Made by a program: the position numbers and the translations under genes. Positions 11,991 through 23,517 of a stretch of DNA of 64,000 nt are shown here, piece by piece; position 1 is the stretch's first letter, and the number at the start of each line of letters is the position of its first letter. Source of the stretch: Oscheius onirici (Eukaryota; Nematoda; Chromadorea; Rhabditida; Rhabditidae); NCBI GenBank assembly GCA_932521025.1, contig OW051470.1, positions 4,264,501-4,328,500 on the forward strand, given 5' to 3'. Under the pieces are notes generated by a model, which saw only the letters and a list, made by a program, of their open reading frames with translations, did not search any database and was not told where the DNA came from.

Positions 11991-12162
11991 AGTTAAAGAC
12001 GAAAACAAGCTGTCGGTTAGTGACATGGAACTCACTCTTTCTAATTCATTTCTTGAGTGAAGAGAAGCAGAAAATTACAATTTATTCTGTAAAAGCAACA
12101 ACAAAGAACAGTGGAAAAATTAACCGGATACAACTGAAAGTACGTAGCCAACGAAGCCAGCT

Positions 12163-14863
12163 TCACATCTTGGTGGCCTCGGGAATACCAAGGATTTTGA
12201 AGCAGGTAGAGATGGCGTTAGCCGTAACGTCGCAAAGGGCTAGACGATGGAAGTGTACGGTTGATACTCCTGAAAAGGAGAAAAATATTTTTTTTAGTAA
12301 AAATAACAAACCATCTTTCTTCTCGATGACGTAACACTCGGTGTAGAAGTCGTGGAAGACCGTGGCCAGATTGTAGACATAGTCACAAATCTGATGGAGC
12401 ATGAGAGTGTCGAGAACGAGGAGAACGGTGTCGGAGAGCTTGAGAATCTGTTTGGCCAGTTTCAGTTCAGCTGGATGCTCCAGAGGAAGAACAGGATGAG
12501 AAGCAATGTACTTAGCCAACAATTCGCTCGAAATTCCCGATGTGCGGGCAATCGATCTGATTGTTTTTATTCTTTTTTATCTAAAAAAGAAATACCTAAT
12601 TCTGGCATAGGCGTAAAGCAGATAAACGGCAGTGTTTCCTCTGTCATCAAGCATCCGATCGAAGGAGAAAACGTAGTCCTGGGTTCGAGTGTGAGAGAGA
12701 TCAGCATACTTGATACAACCGTAGGCAACGGCATCCCGGGCAGTCTTCAACTCTTCACGAGTCATTTCCTAAAACTAGTTTTTTTTATTTCAAAATGTTC
12801 AGAACCTTCTCTCGTCCCTTTTCTGCCAATTTCTCGGTGGCTCGTTTGACGCCTTCGTCAAGAAGATCCAGAAGACGGACAGTCTCGCCCGAACGAGTTT
12901 TGAACTTTTTGCGATCTTCTCCGAGAACAAGACCGAATCCGACGTGCTCGACGCGCTGCTTTTTCGGATCGTACCAGCCGAGATCTCGGCCACCAGCATA
13001 AATCGTCTGAAGAAGGAATTGAAAAGGAATTTTGAAAGAAACACCTCGAGATGAAGACTTTGTCCAGAGTCAACGACGTAGATGGCCCAGTCGACTTTCT
13101 TCTCAGTCATTCTGTAGCGAATAGCTGCCAAATCGGAAGTATCGTAAGTGTAACCACCATCACTCTTGACAACAGTCAAGGGAATCTCACAGCCTTCCGG
13201 GAACATAACAAGACGACCCTCCTCCTCTTTCAGAGCATTAGGATCTGCAAATTATGCCAACTTGACTTTTTGAATATAACAGTTACGGGTTTTCTTTAGG
13301 TAATCGACGAGACTGATCATCTTGTCCTGGTAGAATGATTCTCCAACATCTTCGATTTTGATGTCCAGACGATCATATACCATTTGGTTGTCTGTAGTTT
13401 TATAAAAAGCATTGCAAAAGATTGAAAATGTTACATTTCTTGGAAACGTCGCAGATGAGATTCCAGGCTTTGACAAATTCGTCATCGTAGCTTTGAAGTT
13501 TAACCACACACTGGTAGGCCCGCTTTTTGAATGCTTCGTCCGAATCAAATCTCTTCTTCGACTCCTGAAAATTGACTACCTACTCGGTTGCGGAATTTGG
13601 AAAACCTTGTAAAAGGCCTGAAGATCGGAAATCGGAGGCGGATTGGTCAAAAAGTCGGGATACTTATCGTAGAGATGGGCTATGAGCATTCCGAACTGAG
13701 TTCCCCAATCTCCTATGTGATTTACGCGTAGGACGTCGAATCCCATCACTTCGAGCAGACGACAAATCGAGTCACCAATGATAGTCGATCGCAAATGTCC
13801 CACGTGCATTTCCTTGGCGATATTGGGCGAGGAGAAGTCGACAAGAACGCGCTTTTTGTCCACGACGGGCAGCTGGACACCCTTCGCGGCTATCTGCGAA
13901 ATTTGCTTGCGAATAAAGTCCAAGTTGAGGAAAATATTCACGAATCCGGCGGGTACGACCTCGACCTGAGTGTAACTTGCATTTACACATTATTTTAGAA
14001 ACAAAAACCTTCTCAATCAGTTCACAGCTGGCCAGATTCTTTTTGATCAGTTCTCCAACTTCAACGGGCCGCTTATTTTCTCCCTTGGCCTTGAGTTCCT
14101 TGGTAATAATCATGGCCGAGTTGCATTGATAATCGCCGAATTTCGAGACGGATGTTTCAGTCATGGCGACAGGAACTTCGATTCCAGGGAAAGCCTAAAA
14201 GGAACAAACTGCTAGGTAAAGACATTTTTCTACCTTGCTAATAGCATCTTTGAAAAGACTGGAGAGACGACCAAGGATGCTGCTGCCGTAGTCTTGGACC
14301 GTCACATAATCTACCTTCTTGGACAGCTTCGGAGTTCCCCCGCCCCTAAAAACAAATGTTTGGGGGTAGGAAAAAAAAACTAAAGAACTTGTGGCTTAAA
14401 AAAGCTTGAAATGACAAGGTAACGTAGTGTTCCTAACTTTATTGCCAAACTGACTTTTTCTCATTATCGACCTTGGCCTTCTTGGCATCAGGAGCAACTT
14501 CCTTGGTTTTGCTTTCAACTCCATTTCTCTTGTTGTCGACCAGCTGTGTATCCAACGCCTAAAAAAATAGTTTTATCAAAAGGACAAGACTAACCCGCTG
14601 AAGAATAGTCTTCCTGTACTTGAGCTTTTCGACCTTTTTGAAGGCAGCGGCAAGATCGGGAGTCTCTTCGAGAAGTTCCTCCGTCAGATCGTTCTTCTCG
14701 ATGGCCCGGGTCAGCCGTTCCAATCTGACTAATTCACCAGCCTGAAAATAACGACTTTAATAAAAACAAAAATGAGAAAACGAACGTCAACAAGAGCTTG
14801 ATGCGTGAGTTCTTGAAGCTCCCTATCCGAAGAAATTTCCGGTGCACCGGTATCTTTTACCAT
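12163..14863 (-). CDS. rars-1: Arginyl-tRNA synthetase, cytosolic
   Basis: This class I synthetase charges tRNA-Arg. The N-terminus ([17 protein letters not shown]...) is a metazoan-type, coiled-coil-prone leader rich in Lys/Glu. The catalytic core has [20 protein letters not shown] with the HIGH signature as HVGH, then [20 protein letters not shown]. The KMSKS-equivalent region reads [20 protein letters not shown], as is usual for eukaryotic ArgRS. The all-helical C-terminal anticodon-binding domain ends with [20 protein letters not shown] and PEATKM. The gene has many introns of about 35-60 bases. RPB8 ends about 138 bases upstream on the same strand, so the two may share a transcript. Confidence 0.94.
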
Positions 14864-15001
14864 ATGAACAAAATTGTATGGCAAATCAATTGGGACAGAT
14901 AAATATGGAAAGCAACCGATGAAGTTGAAAAGTTGTAGAGAAGTCGTTTATTCAACAAGAGAAATGTGGAGAAGATGAACATAACAAATGGGGATTATAA
15001 T

Positions 15002-15550
15002 TTAGAAAGTGACCTTCTTGATAAGGAGATAGACGTTTGAGTCCAGCTCAAAGCTGTGCAAGTTGTAAGCCTAAAATATATTTTGAATGGGAGCAACCAA
15101 TAATAAACATCGCCCTTCAGTCGCATTAGTAAACCGCCGAACGAAGCATAAGCAGCCAAAGTGTTGGAACTCTTGTCATCGGCTTCGATTCGGTAGATTT
15201 TTCCGTACATCACATATTCGAATGAACGGGAACGTGCGTATTCAGTCTAAAAACAGTGTATCAGGAAAGAATTGCATACCTGCTGGTCAAATTCGCCCTC
15301 ATCCGGTAGACCGTCCTCCCGAAGAGTGTTGGCGATCAAAAGACGGAATTTGTCGTTGAGGTCAAGCGGATAGATCTGTGTATTGACATCCAAGATAAGT
15401 TCCATACTGAAATAAGACTTTTAAACGCAAAAGGGAAACTAACTGGAAAGATTCCGAATCGGCAAATATTCTGGAAACACGATCAAATTTCTTGCCATCC
15501 GGATCCACGTTTTTCACGAGAAACATGTCGTCAAATAGAACTCCCGACAT
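15002..15550 (-). CDS. rpb-8: RNA polymerase I/II/III subunit RPB8 (ABC3)
   Basis: This is the shared OB-fold subunit of the three nuclear RNA polymerases. Reconstructed order: [97 protein letters not shown] and the end [12 protein letters not shown]. These blocks follow the animal RPB8 sequence throughout at the usual size of about 150 residues. Four exons are joined by introns of about 40-60 bases. BUB3 ends about 610 bases upstream and RARS begins 138 bases downstream, all on the minus strand. Confidence 0.93.
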
Positions 15551-16159
15551 TCTGAAAATATAACGTTGATAGGCTAGAGTAATCAAGGTAGAGGAAATGA
15601 CGAAACATAGTGGTCAGTGGAACAAGCATATTTTGGCTACCTTTACGAAGGATAGCTCTTGCTTGTTGCTAATGTATAACCCTCGAGATCGAAAGAAAAA
15701 AGTAGGAGTTTTGAAAGAGAATTTGCCCATTATGAAAAAAAGTAGGAAATGGAAAAGAAGCAAGCGCGATAGAGCAAGAATACGTCCGAGCTGCCTGAAC
15801 GGACTTAAAGAAACACTGAAACTGTAAAGAAAGGACAGAGAGATAGGTACAAGCGCTTCTCACGAAGATAAATTTGTGGTTTTTAATCAAGTCTAATGGA
15901 TTCATCAAATAAATGGGCTTCGCCCAAATTTCTTTTCATTTTGGTTGCAAACAAAAACTGTTGCATAATTGAAAAAATAGAGCACATCAAACATCCAGAC
16001 TCGAATAGGTCCAAGAGCACATCACATGATTATTTGAAATATGCACGGTTACGTTGAACAGACTAGCAGAAAACGGGGAAAAGGGAATAATGTGTTTATG
16101 AATGTTCAAATGGTACAGCGAATATACCGCAAAAGAGATCAAGGCATACTGAATTTCGT
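15551..16159. other. intergenic, nothing recognised
   Basis: About 600 bases lie between the BUB3 stop and the RPB8 start. Open frames on both strands lack family resemblance. The sequence probably contains the BUB3 3' UTR and the RPB8 promoter or trans-splice region. Confidence 0.5.
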
Positions 16160-17415
16160 TTAGTTGGTGCATTTGGGACGACTTTCGGCGTCGGTGACCG
16201 TGCGGATGATGATTTGGTTGGCAGGTTTGGGGACCGGATCGACCTGAAAATTGGTGATCAAAAATTAAATTGTTGAAAGTTTACTTCAAGTTCCCCTAGA
16301 TATGCCTGTGTAAGCGCCAGCTGGGTACCGTCGAAATTGAAACTGGCCGAAGAGATGCTCGTATTGTATCTGAATCGTCGTTGAATCGAGCTAAAATCTG
16401 ACCCTACTTGTGGAACTGAACCAGTCTCTTGCGATTCAATGGATCCCAGACATTGATCATCGCGTCACTTCCTCCACTTACGAATGTTCCGTGATAAGGA
16501 TGGAAATCGAGGGCATTGACTGGGTAAATCTGCTCGACTCCGTCCACCTGCATGCGATGCGCTTTGAAGGCGTAGTTTTTCGCCTTATCAGTTTGGTTCA
16601 GATATTCTACAGCGATTCGGCCTTCAATGGAGCTGACAACAAAGAACTGTCCAGCCGGCTCGATCTTGATAGCTCGCATTTGATACTGAAAGGAGACTAT
16701 AGCAAAAGTGAAGTTTGGTCTACTTTGAGAGGACTCTCCTTGATGCTGACCGGTGTGGCGATGTTTCTCTGGTCAAAAATGTAGATTTTTCGATCTCGAG
16801 TTCCAACGACCACAGTATCTTCATGTACGTCCATTGCGTAAATCTTCTCGGAGACCATGGCAGACTGTAGCGGTTCTCTGGCTCCACGGCAATCCCACAG
16901 CTGAAATTTATCATAACATTATAGCTAAATACAATTCTTACTTTTATAGAGGCATCCCATCCTCCGGAGACGAGAAGATCTCCTTTTTCATTGTACTCCA
17001 GACAGCGCACGGCGCTGTTGTGACTGCCGAGCTTCTGACCGACACGTTTCTCCAAATCGAAGATGGAGACAGCATTATCCAGTCCTCCACAAGCTAGTCG
17101 AGTCGATTTCTGGAAAATACTTGGAAACATAATAACTAACGACGTACCGCGAATGAACAGCAAAGCAGCGGCTTTCCCGGGTAGAATTCGGCCCGTGGCT
17201 CGGAGAAGCCAACTGTTCCAACGTGGAAGAGCCTTAGAGAACCATCCCAACCGCATGCTCCCAGAAAGCGACTGTTGAGTTCTTTGTCGAACTGAAAACA
17301 AGGAAAATCATATAAAAATGATGTCTACCTGTACTTTGGAGCAGGTTACGTGTGACGGCCAGTGAGGAATCGCATATTCATTCGGCGAGGCCACAATTTG
17401 TGCCGGATTGTACAT
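16160..17415 (-). CDS. bub-3: Mitotic checkpoint protein BUB3 (WD40)
   Basis: BUB3 is a seven-bladed WD40 protein that binds BUB1/BUBR1 GLEBS motifs and phospho-MELT repeats of KNL1 at kinetochores. The diagnostic C-terminal half reads VVSSIEGRIAVEYL, NYAFKAHRM, EQIYPVNALDFHPYHGTF, SGGSDAMINVWDPLNRKRLV, then AQAYLGELE and IIIRTVTDAESRPKCTN. Earlier blades include GACGWDGSLRLFHVG, ACGGLDNAVSIFDLEKR, CLEYNEKGDLLVSGGWDASI and VVVGTRDRKIYIFDQRN-like sequence. The start follows an acceptor-like TTTTCAG by only six bases, consistent with trans-splicing. RAE1 is the closest alternative, but the YPVNAL...FVSGGSD blade and the TDAE end favour BUB3. Confidence 0.93.
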
Positions 17416-18022
17416 TTGTACTGAAAATTAACCCTTTAGTTGATCTGCTTGAAATGCAACAACATGGAGAAAGAAAAATAAGCAGAAAATGAGGAGAGAA
17501 AAGATGTTTTCTACCTTCTGCTATGCATAAACTGAATTGGCGCCAAGGTTTGATTCCACATTTTCAATCAGACGAGCACTTGCGCATTTTTCCTCGTACA
17601 GAACAAAGCAGTCTCTGAGGAACACATTGCCAAAAGTATTATATATTGTTTTTCCAAACAATCTCGCTCTTTTTCCAAACTATCGCTGGAAAGCTGTGTG
17701 ATTTGTGAAGGACCTGAATGCAGCGACGCTTATTATTGCAAGCAGTCCAGGAAAAACAATCACTTGGAAGCGTGGGAAGCACGAAGATGCATCTCTTCTA
17801 TATTCGAGCTGAGCTAAATTCGTACCGGTAAGAAAATAATCTTGGTAACCGAACGTTCTGGTTTATATTCTATTGATCGTTTACCAAGATGCCACCGGCT
17901 TCAATTTTGTCTTTTCAAGATGTTTGTATTACTCATAAATATGTCTTTTCTGATTCTGTTCTTCGCGATCCTCAGTTCAGTTTGTACCTGTTAATACCTC
18001 TCTTAAGACGTTGTCCTATGTA
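17416..18022. other. intergenic, nothing recognised
   Basis: About 600 bases separate the divergent BUB3 and gamma-tubulin complex genes. No coding potential is recognised. Both promoters should lie here. Confidence 0.5.
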
Positions 18023-21000
18023 ATGCGTCGCAGAATGTCGTCGCAGTTCAAGCAGCTCGACCAGATCGATGCTGCTCGGAAACTGCTGGATGCTTTTGAC
18101 GTATCAGGTTCGTGTTTTGCCAAATTTTTTGTTCAGAAATATGATTTACCAGGTCCAGCGAATGAAGCCGCCTCCTCGATTTTCCCTGCCCGAGTGGTAG
18201 AAGATACACAGCAACACGCCAGCGAGGTGAATACCTACATTGGAAGAAGTAAGTTGCATTCTTCTTTTTTTTCCACGGAAAAAAGTTTTAAAACCAATGC
18301 TCGAACGAAACTGAAAAACTACATTAAAAATAAAGTTTCTTTTTGCGACTTGTTCAAGCATTCCCGATAATCTGTATAATAAATACTTAACATTAGTAAA
18401 CAGGCATAATTCAGTCAGACAACAACGAGAAGCAGGACATACGGCTCGAATTCTCCAGACGGAAACCACAAAGTTCCGAGGAAACCAGCTACAGAGGCCG
18501 GATAGTACGCTCAAGTTTTTGTTTCACGCCAGAAAGGTTCGTCTCGAGCTATTCTTATATTAAAAATTCAGCATCGGATTTTCTATCAAAAACAATGCAC
18601 ACAGAGAGCCGCATCTCCTGCCAGTGGAGATCCTCCTTCTCCTTTTCTGAGACGTGTTGTCAGTAGAGATACAATCCACAAGTTCAAGGAAGGTGAGCCA
18701 TTTTTTATATTATAAAGTTGGCAACTAATTTGCAGAAGTCGTCACCCCATCTTCTCTCAGCTCGCTCAGTGAAAAAGTTCGCTCCCAAAGTCGGACTCGT
18801 TCAGCTTCCATGCTCGCCGGCCAGCCATTCGTGAGCCCCATCAAACCATCTCTTAGTGTGCAGTCTACTCCAAAGGAGCAGTTTCAAAATTCAATTGAAA
18901 AGACTTCTGCTTTGAATCCGCTCTATTTCAACATGAATGGTACTCCTGTGAGGCCGGGCATGAGGACCAAACATGAACCACAAAATACTCTCAGCACGAG
19001 GAATGAGAAGCCACCTCCTTATCCTGGAAAGACGATTCATGCAAGAACCGGAGCCCCTCCAGGTGAGTCTTTGAAACTACATAATCTTTTACACATCTAG
19101 TTATACCCAGCGAAACGCTTTGTCGTGAGCTTCGCGGAGCATTACAGGGCGTCAGTGGCATGTTTTTTGTCAACGATGGAAGGGGCCATCTTGTCCTGTC
19201 ACAGACCTGTTCTATCAATCAGGTTTGTGTTCACTCTTCAGCAATTTATCAAGGTGAACTTTAGTCAATGCAGCTGGCTGTGCAAGATCTCCTTCATTTG
19301 GGAAATACGTATAGCGAAATTCGCCGTTCTGTAAAACGATTTGCTGACGGCAGTATGGCAAGAGAGGCTGTGACAGAAGCTATCGAGATCGCACTTGAAC
19401 AGTACCTTGCTCATGTTAATCGTCTACCAGTCTCGGTGTGTTAACATGCTGTTTTTTCGTTTTAGCCCTCCCATAATCGACGGTATATTATAACTCATAG
19501 AGCACGTCCACTTTGAACTTAGTTCGTAATTGCAGATTACTGACAATGCTGGTGTTTATGTAATCCTCTGCCGTGCTCGTCTCTGGGCAACCCGTCTGGA
19601 TGTTCTCCGTCGTTGTGTTGGAGCTCTTCGCGAGCCGACCATAATGCTACAAGAACAACTTTACACCCTATGGCTCGCGACACGAGACACCGAGGCTGAA
19701 GAGTTTGGCGTACCTTTGGCGTTTTATCAAAAACGGGTTTTAGAGTTATGACGACAGTATTGACAGCTGCTCTTGGAGTTTTCTGTAATGGTTTGAGATG
19801 CTGGATCAACAGCGGTGAATTGATTGACGACCGGGTTTGTAACTTGTTTTCTTTTAATTTTAAATTATGCTTTAGTGGGTGATTCAAGAAGACAGCAGCG
19901 ATTTCGGCTACAAGATAGTTTATCAACCCATTTTCATAAACGGAATTTCATTCGAGAATGTAAGTTTGTTTCTAATGGATTCATCTAACACATTCTTTTT
20001 AAGGTGCTGAAAATTGGCACTTCGAGAGTGTTGATAGCCGAGAAGGAAATTGACCAGTTGGAACAATTCCGTCAACTGGTTGAAGTACGTGTTGTTCCCG
20101 ATAATCTTCTTCTGCCGGAAGGACGCGCCAAAATTAACGAAATCGTGAACGAGATGACCAAATGGATCGGCGGAGAAGTTGTCTCTCGACTGATGAAGGA
20201 CGGACACTTGATGGAATATCTCAGCGCAGCTCGTAAATATCTCCTTCTTGACGATACCGCTTTTTCCCAAGCTCTCTACAAGTGCATCAAGTACGTTTTT
20301 AATCTTGTACTAGCGGCCTGCGGCAGACTTCGCTGCCAAATTTCATGTTTTTCTCGATCCTAGAAAAATAATCAATTTATCGTAATTTTCTACTCAAAAC
20401 ATTTGATGTGCGGATGATCCACATCCGCAGATATCCGCGCTCATTTTGACATCCGCATCCGCAAAACCAAAAAAGTGACTATCCGCATTTCGAAAAGGTC
20501 ACTATCCGCACAAAAATATCGTTTTTTGCGCGGATTGCGCGGTTCAAAAACTTCTCAAAAATCACCTTTTTTCATCGTTTTGAGTGAAAAATTTTCAAAT
20601 CCGCATCTGCGCAATTTTTCGGCAAATCCGCATCCGCACCGGATTTTGGGCATGCGGATGTATCCACATCCGCACCTGTTTTTTTGGGTTGCGAATGCAT
20701 CCGCATCCGCCATACCATTTTAACATCCGCCCATCCCTGCTGCCTGCTCCTTACCGTTTTTTACGTTCCTCTAACACAGTAGAAGCCAAAGACTGTAAAG
20801 CTCCAAATTTAAAAGTAACAACTCTTGACTTGCTAGACGATTCTCGTGGCCATGGACAAACAGACAGTCAGCCACGGACACCATAGCTTTTTAATAGTTT
20901 AGATCGTCTATCAGCTGCCTACGGCAGCCTTTGCCCCAAGACAACGGTTCACTTCCAAATGAGTTGTCATTTAATTCTAACAAAACTTTACCTGATTCAT

Positions 21001-22297
21001 TTTGTCTTGTTCCAGGTTACGGTCAGATAAACACAGAATCACACACACTTTAGTTGAGATCTCATTTATGCATTCAGAAAATCTGTCGAAAAAGATCTGG
21101 GACTGACGAGAGATAAAGCATTTTCGGCTTTTGTGGCGGCAGTGAAACAGTCGCCAGCAGCTCAGTCTTTCCCATTCGATGTCAAAATTGATACCTTGGT
21201 TTCGGTACGCTGTCTATCCTTGTTTTAGTAAAATCTTTGTTCAGCGAGACTCTTCCACGCCTGGTTCGGCTCGAAGTCAGTTCATGAACTCGATTCATCC
21301 CCTTCTGACGGTCTCTGGAATAGCCGAAAAAGTCTTCAGACATACACAGCCTAGGTTTGAGACTTTTCCTTGTTCAAAAAGCTTCTTTTATTTGAGTTAC
21401 GAGATCCTGTTCCACTTCCTTTGGTCTCTACAAACGGCGTTGCTCAATACAGAAGACGTCGCATTGCGCCTCCGTCTGATCAAACGAGACGCGGGTCGTT
21501 GGAAAGAGGCCGGACAGCTACACCAGATGATGAGCTCTGCCTGCACACGTTTTCTGCGCGTCTTCCTGGCCATTCGACAGTATACTCTCATTGCAGTAAT
21601 ATCTTTTTTTTCGGAGGTTTTTACTGACATTTTTAGATTTCTCATTCAACTGGTCGTTTTCATGCTCGTCTCACCAACGTTAACGATGTTGAATCGGCTG
21701 CTCTACAGCATCAAATCTATCTGGAAGAACTTCACACGTTGTTATTCTGTAGCCAGGAAGGAGAGAAGGTCGCCACTTTAATAAGTAAAACAGTCCAGTT
21801 GGCCTATACGCTGTCAAAAGAGAGCATTCGCTTCGAGAAAGATGTCGAGAATCCAGGTGAACATGATTTGCTCTTTTCTCCATGGTATGATACTTAGGTT
21901 GACTGTTCAACCGCGAGCTTTTTAAAAAATAGCAACTTATTCATATGGTTTTTAATAACACTTCATCTCTAAAAAAAATGCCAATTGCTGAAAAATTTTC
22001 AGAATGACTAAAACGTCTTTTTGGTTGTCTTTTTACTTGTATGGCGAAATTGTGGAGATTCGTAGATGCAAAAAAGTTGTATCCTTTTTTCCAGAACAAC
22101 ACGATGCCTCCGAATCAGTGATCGATTTTGAGCGAGCCGAGAAGATTATCAGCCTAGGGCCGATAAAGCGAGAACTGCTAGGAATGTCAAGAACTTTTAA
22201 AACGATCCTGACCGAACTTCAATCAGAGCTGGCAGAAACGAAGGAAACCACTCCGCTCACAGCGATAATTCTTCGCTCCGTAGTACAACACTCCTAA
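18023..22297 (+). CDS. Gamma-tubulin complex protein, GCP2/GCP3 type
   Basis: GCP2/3 proteins form the V-shaped gamma-tubulin small complex that nucleates microtubules. The GRIP1 region is recognisable as RELRGALQGVSGMFFVNDG, LLHLGNTYSEIRRSVKRFAD, ARLWATRLDVLRRCV and RCWINSGELIDD, corresponding to REV..FQGIDGK, ELGWL..KVR and RWI..GELED in other GCPs. Further on come SRVLIAEKEIDQLEQFRQLV and LMEYLSAARKYLLLDD (GRIP1/GRIP2 boundary), then SYEILFHFLWSLQ and a C-terminal helical domain ending LRSVVQHS. The N-terminal region (MRRRMSSQFKQLDQID...) is poorly conserved. A roughly 770-base intron around 20292-21070 is filled with repeats. I cannot separate GCP2 from GCP3 with confidence; exon joints in the first third are approximate. 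Confidence 0.82.
20400..20740. repeat. ATCCGC-rich repeat with hAT-like right end
   Basis: Dozens of CATCCGC/GCGGATG units in both orientations are spread over about 340 bases in an intron of the gamma-tubulin complex gene. The right end reads CATCCGCCCATCCCTG, the reverse complement of CAGGGATGGGCGGATG, a hAT-style terminus. I did not find a matching left terminus or target duplication. Confidence 0.6.
20740..20935. repeat. dispersed repeat (CAACTCTTGACTTGCTA family)
   Basis: The motif CAACTCTTGACTTGCTAGAC followed by GACAGTCAGCCACGGACACC and TTTTAATAGTTTAGAT recurs at about 22790-22850 and 23140, with an inverted relative near 54353-54450. It is noncoding and intronic here. Confidence 0.65.
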
Positions 22298-23517
22298 ATT
22301 AATCAGGTCAATTGTTTCCCGTTCTACAGTCACTTAATATTCCCGTCTCACTTCTACCCATCACTTCCTGTGTGCTCAATTGTCTATTGTTGCCGGTACT
22401 TTGTATATGAACACCTTTTTATAATACAAGGTTTGCAACGCCCTTCCAGGGCTAAAGTAGAAATTCATGAGTTCGTTGTGTAACAGAGCCCTAGTCGTAG
22501 TTTCCCTTTTATTCCCCTTTGTTACTCACCTCCAGTCACTCTCCCTGACCCTCCAAAGGAACTACTTGTATTGGAACACGCTCCCTCCCAAGCCTAATTA
22601 AAAATCCCCTCCTTATCCTCAATTAGGGCTTCAGACACAGAGACGCGAGAGCAATTTAAAGTGGATTTATCCTTATGGTTTCCGGGAAAAAAAAATTCGG
22701 CCTTTCTACCTGCTCTTTATCTTTTTCTAAAGTTTCCTACCTGCCTACGAAAGTGTATAAAAACTCCTAAACTTCATATCTAATCCCGACAACTCTTGAC
22801 TTGCTACGACGATTCTAGTAGGACAAACACAGTGTCAGCCACAGACGCTATCTCTCTACTACTAAAGCGCAATGGTGTCTGTCGTGGACTCTGTTTATTT
22901 GTTTGTTTGTTTCTCCGGGACCTGAAATTTTGGTGTATTGTTTAGATTCGCCGTCTTCACCCAAACGACCCAGGTTCGACTCCTCTCCTCGGCAAATATG
23001 TTTGCTAATTTGTTTTGAGTAGGAAACAGGGTCAGGCTAACCGCTAGGGGATCATAAGAGATCGGTTGACTGGGGAACGGATCAAAGAAGAAAACACAAG
23101 AAAAAAAGCTGCCGACAGGCGGCGCAGCCGGCTGGTAGCATTTTAATAGTTTAGATTCTTCTCAAATCTCATTGTTCTATTCAAAGGGACTCTCAGAGTT
23201 CGTTTGTTGTACGGTCTGATAATTTTTTTCCATTCTAACAGATTAATGGAACTCCCTCGACTTCAGTCTGACGAAAGAAAAGGTGGTCAGTGTCCCCCTT
23301 TCCGTCTCTCGATCGGTCTTCTCTCGCACAATTGTGTTTGACTGGACCGAGTGCGCGGGAGAGAGTCAGGCCGAGTTTGCGCAGTTGGGGGCACGGTAGT
23401 CGCAGAGAGTACGTTTTCGCGGAGAGCAGAGGTAGTCGAATACCCTAGCCTGACCTTGGCGGGTCGGACAGTCATCGATTCGATCCGCGGAATCGGACCT
23501 CACCTCTAAGATTTTGA
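22298..23517. repeat. intergenic cluster of dispersed repeats
   Basis: No gene is recognised. Segments here match others in the window: the block after 22420 (GGGCTAAAG, AGAGCAATTTAAAGTGGAT) matches 6130-6600; 22790-22910 matches 20818-20886 and, inverted, 54353-54450; 23040-23140 matches 11828-11990. The arrangement looks like several fragments of one long degenerate interspersed element. Confidence 0.65.

Larger units (their letters stand above)
8949..12162. other. intergenic, repeat-rich
   Basis: No gene is recognised between the convergent ILK and RARS genes. The open frames at 9110-9373 and 9500-9853 show no family resemblance. From about 10010 the sequence is a patchwork of A/T-rich inverted repeats (10288-10395, 10690-10770 and 10806-11163). 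A homopolymer-rich stretch occurs near 11590, and a segment at 11828-11990 recurs at about 23040-23140. Confidence 0.55.

Noticed and set aside
20584-20886. 100-codon open frame rich in HPHP/RIRT repeats
   Set aside because: It is a translation of the ATCCGC repeat within an intron, not a gene.
22960-23010. tRNA-like B box (GGTTCGACTCC) followed by TCCTCGGCA
   Set aside because: The T stem pairs poorly, and no complementary acceptor 5' strand or D arm is found about 70 bases upstream.
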